From: Strigamia acuminata
Lineage: Eukaryota > Arthropoda > Chilopoda > Geophilomorpha > Linotaeniidae
Length of the DNA stretch: 60,000 nt
NCBI GenBank assembly: GCA_949358305.1
Contig: OX442314.1
Span: forward strand, 57,857,369 to 57,917,368
Reading direction: 5' to 3'
Shown here: piece by piece, positions 17,800 to 27,568 of the stretch
Layout of the letters: every line of letters starts with the position of its first letter
Numbering within the stretch: position 1 is the stretch's first letter
Position numbers and translations under genes: made by a program
The notes under the pieces: model-generated
What the model was told of the DNA's origin: nothing
What the model saw: only the letters and a program-made list of their open reading frames with translations
Databases searched by the model: none

Positions 17800-17888
17800 G
17801 GTTAGTGTTCGTATATTTTGTGTGCGGCCCAAGACAGTTTCTCTTCTTCCAATGTAGCCCGGGGAAACCAGGATGTTGGACACCCCTG
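17800..17888. mobile_element. Terminal fragment of a hAT-type DNA transposon
   Basis: The end TGTTGGACACCCCTG (17874-17888) is the inverted complement of CAGGGGTGTCCAACA, a terminal sequence typical of many animal hAT elements. Just inside it is a GGGCCGCACA segment, also common near hAT ends. The other terminus is not visible and may lie in or beyond the gap. The start coordinate is approximate. Confidence 0.5.
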
Positions 17889-18800
17889 TTCTAACATCTA
17901 ACTAGTACGATATAGTTGAGCAATTGATTTCTAACAGAATTTGTAAGACTAAGACAAAAATGTTGTAAAAAAGTCGATATTATATGAACTTGAAGAATAA
18001 AATTCAGCACACTTACCTGATCCAAGGCGCAGAACACTGTGAAAGCAATATTGATGTCAATTAGTTGTTCTTTGTTGAGTTTTTTGTTGTGAAATTAATG
18101 GATCGAGATAACTATGGCAACGGTAATTGAAAATTGATTGCAGTGTTTTCACGTCTATTAACTCTGGCTGATTGCCGGTCACTGTATCGGGTCAAACACG
18201 TGGAACCCTACGTGTTTACTTTGTAAAGAAATAAAGTGTTGATCTAAATTCTTCTGTTCGTTTGAGAATGAATATTTTATGCTTTCTTTTTGTTCACTTA
18301 ATGTCAATCGAAACAACCACGACAACGGAATAGACAATAGTGATCATGTTTGGCTGAATTTAAAACATTTAAAACGCACATGTATTGACGCTTGTGTTCT
18401 AGCCGAACTGCCAGAATCAAATTCGACAAATAAATTTAAACTTAAACCAAACGTGTGCACACAAAGTAGAAGGTTTCACTATTGTAGTCAGTTCCTACAT
18501 ATGACAATTAAAAAAATAGAGAAAATTTTTGTTTCTTAATGCTTTCTGTAAGCAAGGCAAAACCATTGTGTTTACTGTAAATTGCACAGTGAAAATGTTG
18601 ACTAGCCAATTTTTGCCATCAACTTGTCATTAGGACCTACAATTTTAATTGTGACTTGGAATACTAATATCAATTGAACCTTTTTCTCTCACAATTCTCT
18701 ACTATTTCAACCTTATTTTGCACACATTTCTTGTGGTTCAGGGACCTTTTGTTCGAGGTTCCGTGCTCAAGGATGTAAATGTCAAGAGTGTCACGTCTTG
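17889..18800. other. Intergenic stretch left of element B
   Basis: No confident gene. A frame at 18279-18539 (86 codons) has no recognisable domain. At about 18730-18768 there is a good plus-strand splice-acceptor-like sequence (CTTGTGGTTCAG|GG) followed by a short Cys-rich open stretch that runs into the LTR of element B. It might be a host exon cut by the insertion, but this is only a guess. Confidence 0.3.
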
Positions 18801-19868
18801 TGCGGCGATCCGGGTTTTTACTTAATAAATCAAGGAGACTTATCAAATAATCGTCGTAGAGATGCCGTACAGGACTTCTACTCTGTGGCTAAATGGTTGT
18901 CTAGGGGAATGATTTTTACACGGAGAGTAAAAGGAAAAATTAGATAGTTTTAATCGTTCAAAATACAAAGGAGGTATTATTTAAAATGTTTGGGGTCGAT
19001 CTGGCTTCTTCTTCAAATGTACACTCACAGTTGACCGTTGGCTCCAAGATGGCGTCGATGGCGTCGTGTGAGCGCGGGATTTTAGCGGAGTAAACTCGAC
19101 GCTAAAATACGTTGCTAAAATATTCTAAAATCCTCGTGGAGCACGCTCGACACGAGAATACGTCTTTCACACAGCGGTTCGATTATTACGGAGCAAGCTC
19201 GACGTAACAATCGGTCTTTACACAAATCGCTTTGTGGAGTTAAACTCGACACAAAGCCTTCAAACTAACAGAGTAAACTCGATGTTAGTTTCACACAGAA
19301 ATGGCTTAAATTACGTGTAGTAATTCAAGCTAGAAAGGCGCTATTCCGTACAGTTGGCACGGACCAGCAATGAGACTCGATTCTTCCAGATATCACAGAT
19401 CACACTTAGCGAGTTTGGGCATAAGTTTGACACAGATGTGAATGGTTTGGAAGCAAGATCAAGAATGCGGGAAGAGTGGGCCAAAACCGTTTGGCTCACT
19501 TCTAAATCTGCTCAGAAAAGCTGCGCAGATGACGAGTTGCACAAAGATCACACACGGCCGCCTTTGGGTCGTGTGCAACAATTGAGCCGGGCACGCGCGA
19601 GGGGAAGGGATGCTCCGCCCAGGCACACGCCTAGCAGCATCATCAAAGCAATGCACGCTGCAGCGCGATTGGTTGACGCTGTTGCTGGGCCAAACTTGCT
19701 GCAAAACACAATATTATTTGGGTAATATTGTGTCTTGATTTATATTTTATTAATGTATGTTTTATTTCAATTTACATTGAAACAAAACATATAAGCTTGT
19801 TGAATATGTTTATAAGACAATTTGGAAATATGGTGTGCACTCAAATAGGAATATTTGAGGTCACCACA
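18801..19868 (-). repeat. Element B 3' LTR
   Basis: The downstream LTR copy. By eye it differs from the 5' LTR near 18832, 18846-18847 and 19180. The change at 19180 falls in a hairpin stem and turns a C-G pair into a U-G type pair in the other copy. It contains the hairpin array at 19080-19291. Confidence 0.92.
19080..19291. repeat. Array of five hairpins with a common GAG-N-CTC-GA top (3' LTR)
   Basis: There are five inverted repeats in 212 bp: 19080-19107 (8-bp stem TTTTAGCG), 19133-19156 (6-bp CTCGTG), 19180-19213 (11-bp with one mismatch), 19229-19257 (8-bp GCTTTGTG) and 19262-19291 (9-bp AAACTAACA). Every one has GAG, 4-5 nt, CTC, then GA before the closing arm. GAG pairs with CTC and GA forms a bulge. 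Stem sequences are all different but each pairs with its own partner. Spacers share TTTCACACAG-like words. The same array is in the 5' LTR at 30820-31031. Confidence 0.88.
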
Positions 19869-19882
19869 CTTCCCCCCCTTTT
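19869..19882 (-). promoter_or_regulatory. Element B polypurine tract
   Basis: The minus strand reads AAAAGGGGGGGAAG directly before the 3' LTR start TGTGG. This is a textbook plus-strand primer for LTR element replication and confirms the orientation. Confidence 0.9.
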
Positions 19883-20040
19883 AAGAAAGAATCTTATTCT
19901 GTTCCAAAAAGAGACAGGTAGATGTGAGAATAAATACACAAGGTTTCAAAGTAAAATGGAACAGGATATATATTTATTCTTTTTTATTACAATATAAAAA
20001 TAAAAAGGAATTATTTTTAATGAATGGGCATGTTCCCTAA

Positions 20041-22876
20041 TTATTTAGGCAGCATGTCCGTTGAATGATCGTTGGGATCTTTGTGCTCTGTGACGGTGCA
20101 CAAAGGTCGGCCGGCGTTTGGTCCTGACCGGAAGCCAGGGTTGATGTGGAGCCACACTTGCTTTATGCGGTCCACACCATCCCTTCGTCCAAAACCCATC
20201 TCGAAGTACTCCTGCGGGTCTTGAGGCGTAATTCGAGCGAACACCAGGCGTTGATGCAGGATCCACGGCTGCTGTTCCTTGATGTGGTTTTCCAGCCACG
20301 CGAGGACTCGGTTGCATAAATCCTCGCTGTTCTGGAGAATCGTTTTCGTCGCGCTCGTTATGTAGCAAAAGGCGTATAATGAGCGCAAACGTTGATAGGC
20401 GGTGAGGTGGGTGGCCATACTCGATCCCCTATCTCTTGGCGGCGAATCCTTTGGAGGGGGCGGCGGTGGCGGCGACTTCTTGCAGATCGAGAGGGATCTG
20501 GATCTGCGCAAAGCCGGGGTGCGCGTCTTTGGTCTGGCACCGCAGGCCACAGGCACGACGAACTCGCGATCGTCGCTGTCGAGCCACTCCATTGGAGACG
20601 AGATGTTGCAACTCGGTGCCTCGGTCGCACGGGAAACACTCGACGTTGCCGTGATGGCAGCGTGGAGTGGAGCTGCGGATGACGGTGGTGCGCCAGCGGG
20701 ACGGGCGGTGGCTCGTTCTGCTGCGCGTCGCTGCTTCAGCGCAGCCCATTCCTGCCGTAGTCGAATGGCGGATCCAGCCGGAGTTTCGCCAGTCGCCTCG
20801 GCTTGTTGCGTCAATTCGGCGAGCATCGTTGGAGGATCGGGGCGAACTGACTCCCAATCGTCCAGCAAGGCTCGTGGAAGCCCTAGCGGCACGGTCCACA
20901 ATCGAGTGGCGGCGGCCAGAGCAATCTGTGGGTCGGGAAAGACTCCTTGGAACAGGATTCGAAGAAGTCCCTCCGACAACTTCCTGTTCATCTTCTGCAG
21001 CGTCCGTTGCAGTTGCTTGTCGGACTTGCACGACGTAAGCTCTCGCGCAAGCCATTGCCATTCCTTCTCACCTTCGCGGATCTGAGCGAGTTGGTATTCG
21101 TCCAGATGCGCGAGGTACATCGTTTGGGCTGTCTCGGGAAACGATGAGAATCGCCTCCAGAGATCAGCGCACTCCTGTGCGGGAAATGGTTCTTGAGAGA
21201 CATATCCCTCAAAACGGATGACCGATGTCACTTGTGGCACGGGCACCGATGGATCTGGTCGCATGTCGCTGGTGACTGGACGGCAAGCGAACGGCAAAGA
21301 GGTGTTGACGTCTCCTTGACCGGCTTGCAATGCGGCGATGCGTCGATCTTCTTTCGCTATCTCGTCCGACCAGTCAATTCGGCCGGAGGAGGAAGCGCTA
21401 GGCTGTGAAGCGTTGGACCTTTCTTCACGCGATGAGAGAGAACTCCTCGTGGAAGATTGGCGCGATTGCACTCGAGGTCGGCTTCGGGATGTGGGTCTCG
21501 ACACGGACTTCGAATGTCTTTTTGGCGGCGTCGACTCGCGTCGGTGATGCGAGCGATGACGAGCCTTCTGGAGTGGAGGTAACCCTCCAATGGCGCCTTC
21601 CCCCGACGACTGTGTTGGGGAGGAGCGACGGCCACTGTAGGGCGACCTCGATGATCGTGACCTCGACGTGGAGCGCGGTGGCACCACGTGGATGGTGGAA
21701 GCGACCTGTACCCGGGGCTCAGGCTCTGGATACGGGTTTGGCACGAAATCAGCATGGAAACATCCGCCCATGGCTAGTTGATGCATTTCCGACTGGCATG
21801 TCGGCACCCAACGTTTCTTTCCGTCCGTTGTTACACGGAAAGATTCGTGGTAGAGGCGTACAACCTCGGCCTTGGTTTGGTCAAGACGTTGGAAGATGTC
21901 CTCCAAAATCTGTCGACGCTCCCACGCAGGAGCGTTGAAGTAACGGCGATGGTCTCGCGTTTCTTGAGCGATCACTGTGAAGGCGAAGTCGAGCAACACG
22001 TTTCGCAGTGGTCCGAAGGTGTCGCGCTTCATTGCCCACTCGAGGGCGTCGCGATGACCGAATCCATCGATTAAATAGGCGATCCGAAACTTCGTTCCCC
22101 ATCGCTTGTTTAAGGCCTTGGAGAATTTGTGTCGGGCCGCCCAAAACGTCAGTCTTCCTTTAGACTTTATGATTTCTGGCGGCAATGCATGTCGCCAGAC
22201 ACCAGGAGCTGTCGGAACATCGGGATGCAGTTCGAGATGCGTCTCCCGAAGCTGGATGATCTGTAAAATATTCGAAGAAATAATTAAAATCCATTTTTTC
22301 GTGTAAAATAATTATTTCCGAATTTTCAGTGAATAAAATCACGGGTGAGATTTCACTCGACAGTTTAGATTCATTAAATTTTTCAAAATATTTGAAAAAT
22401 TGTAAAAAACGTTGTTTCCGACGGCTATGTTTCAATGTTTGGAGCGTTGCCGTAGCAACGCCTCAAAAACGAGACACAGCGCCATCTGATGATAATAATG
22501 GCGGCGCCTTCTTGCGAAGGCGTTACCAACGAACTTTTCGCTTTTTCCGAGTGAAAATGCACTTTTAATTACTTTTCATGACTGAAAGGTAATTTTATTT
22601 TAATTTATTTACCCGGTCGTGTCTCTGTGCACGAGTTTCGCCGTTTGGATCGGCGAATAGGCCTCCTCGAAGTTGTGGTCGGGGCGGCGTGACTGGCAAA
22701 CGGGCTGCAGCGTCGGCCAGAGCGGCTTGAGCTTCGGCGGACGCTTCGGCGGACTCTTCGGTGACATCCACGGATGTATTCGAAGTATTTGCGGAACCAA
22801 GCAGCGTCGAATTCGTTTCTAATTCGAGGCTGTTGGCGCCGGCTTCGCTTCCTTCTTTCGGTTCTCCTTCTTCCAT
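20041..22876 (-). CDS. Element B ORF3, intron-containing Arg/Ser-rich protein of unknown role
   Basis: Two coding exons are predicted. Exon 1 is 22876-22613 (ATG, 88 codons, acidic/Ala-rich). It ends at CGG|GTAAAT. The intron is 22612-22261, ending TTTTACAG. Exon 2 is 22260-20041 (739 codons plus stop). Both junctions are in phase 0, giving about 827 residues. A further intron with GTAAGT at 22962 and CATTTGGATTAG ending at 22885 lies in the leader. The protein has a Trp/Arg-rich start, a long RS-rich disordered stretch, a DLWRRF...GVFPD segment resembling the C-terminus of element A's ORF3, and a second disordered stretch with polyproline. No signal peptide or membrane segment is seen, so it is not env-like. 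The function is unknown. Confidence 0.75.
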
Positions 22877-23086
22877 TTGAACGACTAATCCAAATGGAAA
22901 AGAAAAACGAAAATTAATTTATTAGTTTTTCCTTGGAAAATTCCAAAGAAAAAACTACTTACAATTGAAGAATCTCGTTGAAATAATCCGGTTGTTTCGC
23001 TTTTGGTTTTTTGGAGTTGAGCACTTAACACACGTGTGAGATCGAAGTGAACTCAGACGCGAAGTGATCAGTTCAAATACCGGAAG

Positions 23087-26000
23087 TTACGTTTGGGTAA
23101 CGTCGCGGTTAGTGACGTCATCCAATCTTATTGTTTGATTGGTTTGCGTATGGCTTGGGGAATTGCTCCTTACGTCATACGGCTGATCCCTGGATCTCGA
23201 GGTTATCGAGGGGAGAAGACACATGTTGTTTTTTCCTCTCGGTTTACGAGTCCGAAGATTATATCTCTTTGTCGGTGAGGGATTTATTGTATTTAAATCG
23301 CCATCTTCATTGTCATCGGAGACTGAGTCAGATGAGTCTTTTATTTCAGATGTTTTTTGTTTCTTTTCTAAAAACACCTTTTTATTTAATTTTTTAGCAA
23401 TTTCAAGTTTTTTGAAACTGTCACGAAGTTCAACGTCGTTATTCACGAGGTCTGACTCCATTTGTGGTTTGGACGAATTATCGACAGGTATTTTCTTTAA
23501 TTCATCGTCATCTAACGTATTAATTATATTTTCAGTCTTTTGACCGACTTCTTCGCCTTCTAACCATACTTCCTGATCGAAACTCGGGAAATACGGAGTT
23601 AATTCCGACGAATGGACAGCTGGAAATATTTCGTTATTCTCTAGCTTTCTCAATTCTACCGAACCTCCCTGTAATATTTTGGTTATTGCATAAGGTCCTG
23701 TTCTTTTATCAGCGATGCCAGCTGCAATGCCGCGGGCAGCGCTCGACAAAACATGAGAATCTCTCCAAACTAAATCGTTTAATTTAAAATTGGAGAACTT
23801 CTCACCTTCTTTTTTAAGATTAACTCGTCTCCGCAAATCTAACACGTGTGACATCATGTGCTGATATGTTTCGGCGATAACAGCTTCTAATTTTTGCACG
23901 TATAAATGTGGGTTTTTTGGATCTACGACCAAAATTCCTTCAGGTATTCTTGGATCCCAAGGTACTCTGAGTTCGCGAAAAAAGTTAAGAAATGCGGGAG
24001 AGAAGTCTCTTCCTCTCGTCACCGTAGTTCTCAAACTAAATGCAAATTCACGCAAATATTCATCCCATTTGGAATGAACAGATGAATAAATTGCAACCAA
24101 ATATTTGATGTCACGGTTAACCCTTTCAACCGGGTTAGCTTGTGGGTGATATGTTGAAGTTGGTGTTGGAACCATCTTGAACTTTTCACAAAATTTTTTA
24201 AAGACTTGGGCACGAAATTGCGGGCCGTTGTCAGAAATAATTTTACGAGGGAATCCCATGCTCATGGAAAGGTGATAAATGCAATTTGCCACTTTTCCAG
24301 CAGTGGGGTTACACATTGGATATAATTCTGGCCAATGAGTTGCCACGTCAAGTATGACTAAAATATGTGTGTTGTTTTTGCGCGTCCGAGGTTTCGGGCC
24401 GGTCAAATCAACACTTAGGCAGTCAAATGGGCTGTAAGGACCCATTTGCGCTGCTTCAATTTGTCCTTTCGTTCGAGGCTTGCAAGCTTGACAACGCTCG
24501 CAATGTCGAATGAATCTTGTAATGTCCGATTTCATGCCTTTCCAGGTATAAATTCGGCGTGCTCGATAAAGAGTCCTTGCAATTCCTGGGTGGCCAGAAA
24601 GTGGGTGGCCATGCATTAGCCAAATAATTTTATACTTCAATGTCTGAGGTACAAAAACTTTGAGTGCTCTCCCATCCTCCCCCAATTCATCAGACATTGT
24701 GGGATGAAATTGCATTAATAAGTCATCTTCAATTAAGAAGGTGGTTGCGTGTTTTCTATATTGTTTCCTCTGGAGTCGCGTTGTGACGTCAGGCGGAAAT
24801 TGATTACAATTTAAAAAATTACGCATCAATTGGCAAACTTTATCTTCTTTTTGGGCCTTGATTATGTTTTCCCTTGTAGGGGGTTCACAATCAAGACGCT
24901 CTACAATTTTGGCGACAAATGCTTTTATTAAAACATTTGACGAAGGAACTTGGAATTTCCTTGAAATTTGCGCTCTTATGACGTCATCTGATTCCTCAGA
25001 GGGGTCATAAATTTTAGTCCAATAATTGACGAATTCGTGATCTTCCTTTTCCTCCAGCGTGGAGACAGGAAGTTCATGAAATTTTCCCATTTTCCAATTT
25101 CGTTGTGGTGATGGACAATAAGATAATAATTCGTCATTATCTCCATCATCTTCTGGATTTTCCGGTTTGTCAATCGGTGATCTCGATAAAGCATCCGCTA
25201 AAACATTTAGTGGACCTTTAATATATTGTATTTCGAAAGAGTAGCGCATCAGCTCCATTTGCCAACGCGCTAACCTTCCGGCAGGTTCGTCTAACTGCAT
25301 CAACCATTTTAGTGCTTGATGGTCAGTCCTAACTATGAATGTGGTAAATTCCAAATAATGTCGGAATTTACGTAATGCCCAGATTACCGCAAGGCATTCT
25401 AATTCTGTGGTGCTGTAATTTATCTCAGCAGGTTGCAAACTTCTGCTGGCATAAACACAAGGCACTTCGATATTTTGATTATCGATTTCCCTCATTTGCA
25501 TAAGCGCGGCGCCTAGTCCTTTCCTGCTAGCGTCGGTATGCACAATAAATGGTTCTGTCAAATCAGGCATGGCCATTGTTTCTGCATTTGTTAAAGCATC
25601 TTTTATTTGATCAAAAGCTTCTTGATGAATTTTTGACCAAATAAATTCCACATCCTTTTTGAGTAAAGGACGTAGAGGTTCCGTCATGACTGCTAGATTC
25701 TTGAGTAATCTGTGAAAAAAGTTCACCATTCCCAAAAATCTTTGCAACTCTTTCAAATTTGAAGGAGCTGGCATTTCTTTAATGGCGGCGACTTTTTTAG
25801 GGTCGACACTAACTCCTTGAACACTTAACTTGTAACCAAGAAAAGTTAATTCTTTTCTGCCAAATTTCGATTTTTCTGGATGAACATGAAGATTTGCATT
25901 TTCAAGTTTACTCAGAATTTCTTCCAGATGAATCATGTGTTCTTCAAAATTTTTTGATATAATAATTATATCATCGAGGTAGGCCCATGCGAATTTTCGA

Positions 26001-27565
26001 TAGGCGTCCCCCAAAATCTTTTCTATCAACTTTTGGAAAGTTGACGGCGCATTTACGAGACCAAAGGGCATGACTCGAAATTGAAGTCGACCCAAAGGGC
26101 TCCAAAACGCAGTTTTAGCACGGTCGTTCGGATGAACCTCTATCTGCCAATAGCCTTTTGACAAATCTATTGTTGTGACCCATTCAAATCTTCCGAGTTC
26201 TCGCAAGATTTCCTCAATGCTGGGCATTTGAGGAGGGTCGTATAATGTATGTGCATTGAGTGGTCTAAAATCAATGCAGAGTCTCGGATCACAATCCGGA
26301 CGCATCACTAGAACTATTCGCATTCCATAGTCTCCAGTGGCTTGTTCAACGTATCCATTATCCAACATGTCTTGACAGATTTGACGGATAATTTCACGTT
26401 TTTGTGGATTTACGCTTTTAAACGGAACTCTAATAGGAACTTTAGTGTCCAGTTTAATTTCATGCCTAACGAGGTGTGTTCTACCTGGTCGGCGTGATAA
26501 AATCTTTTCATGTTTCTTTAATACTTTTTCAAGCATTAAATTATTTTCCATTGACAAATTAGCGTCGCTAACAAGTCTTTGTACTATATTTTCTTCATCG
26601 GCAACTTTAGCTTGACATGCAGTGGCAGAGCCAGCTTTCATGTGATTTGCTTTAATAAAGTCGCTTTTCATTATTTCTTCGGGTGGATCAAGGAACTCTT
26701 GATAACGATCAAGAATCGCTTGAGGAACAAAAGGTAAATCTTCTTTCAAAGACTTGACAAAATTCCAAGACATTGTCTTAGGATTTGGTTGTATGTTGAG
26801 TCGATTCATGAAATCACATCCTAATAAAACAATAGGATATTTATTTCTTAAAATTATGAATGGATGACTTAACATCCCGTGTGTCCACGCAAAAGAAAGT
26901 AGGAGAGTTCCTTCAGGGACTACATCTTCGGAAGCAGTCGTAACTCTCACATCCGGTCCTATTGGTCGAATTTCATCTTCCAGTTTCAGCGAAATTACTA
27001 CGGAGTAGGCCATGAAGCTTCGATTAGCTCCAGAGTCTAACATCCCTGTTATCATACCGTTTGCCGTCTGCAATCGAATTGTCGGCAAATCATTGCTGTT
27101 TGGTATGTCCGCGTATTTGCATTTAAAACGTCGCGGTGGTTTAATTTCTATCGGCGGATCCAATGGTAATTCGTCCAATAAATCATTAGTGACTAGCGTT
27201 GTAGCCATTAATTTTTTAATGCAATCGTCAAGACCAGGTAAATCAATTTTATCTGACCTTTCAACAATTTCAGGTGTTGGCCTAGTTTTTCCATCTAGCA
27301 AAGTAACAGCATCTTTCATTTTAGATTCCCAATCAACTTTTAATTGTTGAACTTTTTCTTTAAAAAATTCTTCAGTGATGTTTTCATTTTGCAGCACAAG
27401 CCTTAAACTGGAAACATCAATTTTTGGAAATATTAAATTATTTTCTAATTCTAATTTAATCTGTGTATTTAAAAATTCATCTAAAATTTGAGATGGTGTT
27501 AGTTCATTTTCCGAGGCGGTAGGCGTCGCATCCACTAGACCGTCTGGATGCGCGCTTACAAGTTT
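23087..27565 (-). CDS. pol: Element B Pol: protease, RT, RNase H, integrase
   Basis: The frame runs from the frameshift site to 23087. Numbered from the GTG at 27535 it has 1482 codons. No ATG is suitably placed at the front, which supports translation as a Gag-Pol fusion. Motifs in order: retropepsin DSGA near 167, RT YLDD at 519-522, RNase H HTDAS near 683 and ADALSR near 800, integrase zinc HH-CC (HPLSGHPG...CERCQAC) near 1005-1040, and the catalytic D, D, E in SVDLTGP, SDNGPQF and NPVERVNRD. A GPY-like tail (GPYAITKI) and acidic C-terminus follow. All catalytic residues are intact. It makes cDNA and integrates it in the nucleus. Confidence 0.95.
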   Translation of the reverse strand, partial: KLVSAHPDGLVDATPTASENELTPSQILDEFLNTQIKLELENNLIFPKIDVSSLRLVLQNENITEEFFKEKVQQLKVDWESKMKDAVTLLDGKTRPTPEIVERSDKIDLPGLDDCIKKLMATTLVTNDLLDELPLDPPIEIKPPRRFKCKYADIPNSNDLPTIRLQTANGMITGMLDSGANRSFMAYSVVISLKLEDEIRPIGPDVRVTTASEDVVPEGTLLLSFAWTHGMLSHPFIILRNKYPIVLLGCDFMNRLNIQPNPKTMSWNFVKSLKEDLPFVPQAILDRYQEFLDPPEEIMKSDFIKANHMKAGSATACQAKVADEENIVQRLVSDANLSMENNLMLEKVLKKHEKILSRRPGRTHLVRHEIKLDTKVPIRVPFKSVNPQKREIIRQICQDMLDNGYVEQATGDYGMRIVLVMRPDCDPRLCIDFRPLNAHTLYDPPQMPSIEEILRELGRFEWVTTIDLSKGYWQIEVHPNDRAKTAFWSPLGRLQFRVMPFGLVNAPSTFQKLIEKILGDAYRKFAWAYLDDIIIISKNFEEHMIHLEEILSKLENANLHVHPEKSKFGRKELTFLGYKLSVQGVSVDPKKVAAIKEMPAPSNLKELQRFLGMVNFFHRLLKNLAVMTEPLRPLLKKDVEFIWSKIHQEAFDQIKDALTNAETMAMPDLTEPFIVHTDASRKGLGAALMQMREIDNQNIEVPCVYASRSLQPAEINYSTTELECLAVIWALRKFRHYLEFTTFIVRTDHQALKWLMQLDEPAGRLARWQMELMRYSFEIQYIKGPLNVLADALSRSPIDKPENPEDDGDNDELLSYCPSPQRNWKMGKFHELPVSTLEEKEDHEFVNYWTKIYDPSEESDDVIRAQISRKFQVPSSNVLIKAFVAKIVERLDCEPPTRENIIKAQKEDKVCQLMRNFLNCNQFPPDVTTRLQRKQYRKHATTFLIEDDLLMQFHPTMSDELGEDGRALKVFVPQTLKYKIIWLMHGHPLSGHPGIARTLYRARRIYTWKGMKSDITRFIRHCERCQACKPRTKGQIEAAQMGPYSPFDCLSVDLTGPKPRTRKNNTHILVILDVATHWPELYPMCNPTAGKVANCIYHLSMSMGFPRKIISDNGPQFRAQVFKKFCEKFKMVPTPTSTYHPQANPVERVNRDIKYLVAIYSSVHSKWDEYLREFAFSLRTTVTRGRDFSPAFLNFFRELRVPWDPRIPEGILVVDPKNPHLYVQKLEAVIAETYQHMMSHVLDLRRRVNLKKEGEKFSNFKLNDLVWRDSHVLSSAARGIAAGIADKRTGPYAITKILQGGSVELRKLENNEIFPAVHSSELTPYFPSFDQEVWLEGEEVGQKTENIINTLDDDELKKIPVDNSSKPQMESDLVNNDVELRDSFKKLEIAKKLNKKVFLEKKQKTSEIKDSSDSVSDDNEDGDLNTINPSPTKRYNLRTRKPRGKNNMCLLPSITSRSRDQPYDVRSNSPSHTQTNQTIRLDDVTNRDVTQT

Positions 27566-27568
27566 TTT
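27527..27568 (-). promoter_or_regulatory. Element B -1 ribosomal frameshift signal
   Basis: The minus strand has AAAAAAC at 27568-27562. In the gag frame it reads A AAA AAC, 3 nt before the TAA stop at 27558-27556. A -1 slip enters the pol frame, which is open from here. After 9 nt, CGCATCCA (27552-27545) pairs perfectly with TGGATGCG (27534-27527) around a 10-nt loop. AAAAAAC is the classic slippery heptamer of several retroviruses. Confidence 0.85.

Noticed and set aside
19354-19725. 123-codon plus-strand ORF in both LTRs of element B
   Set aside because: It is antisense to the element, starts at a non-ATG codon and has no domain. Identity between copies follows from LTR duplication.
20402-21085. 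227-codon plus-strand frame opposite element B ORF3
   Set aside because: Shadow frame without domains; the spliced minus-strand frame explains the region.
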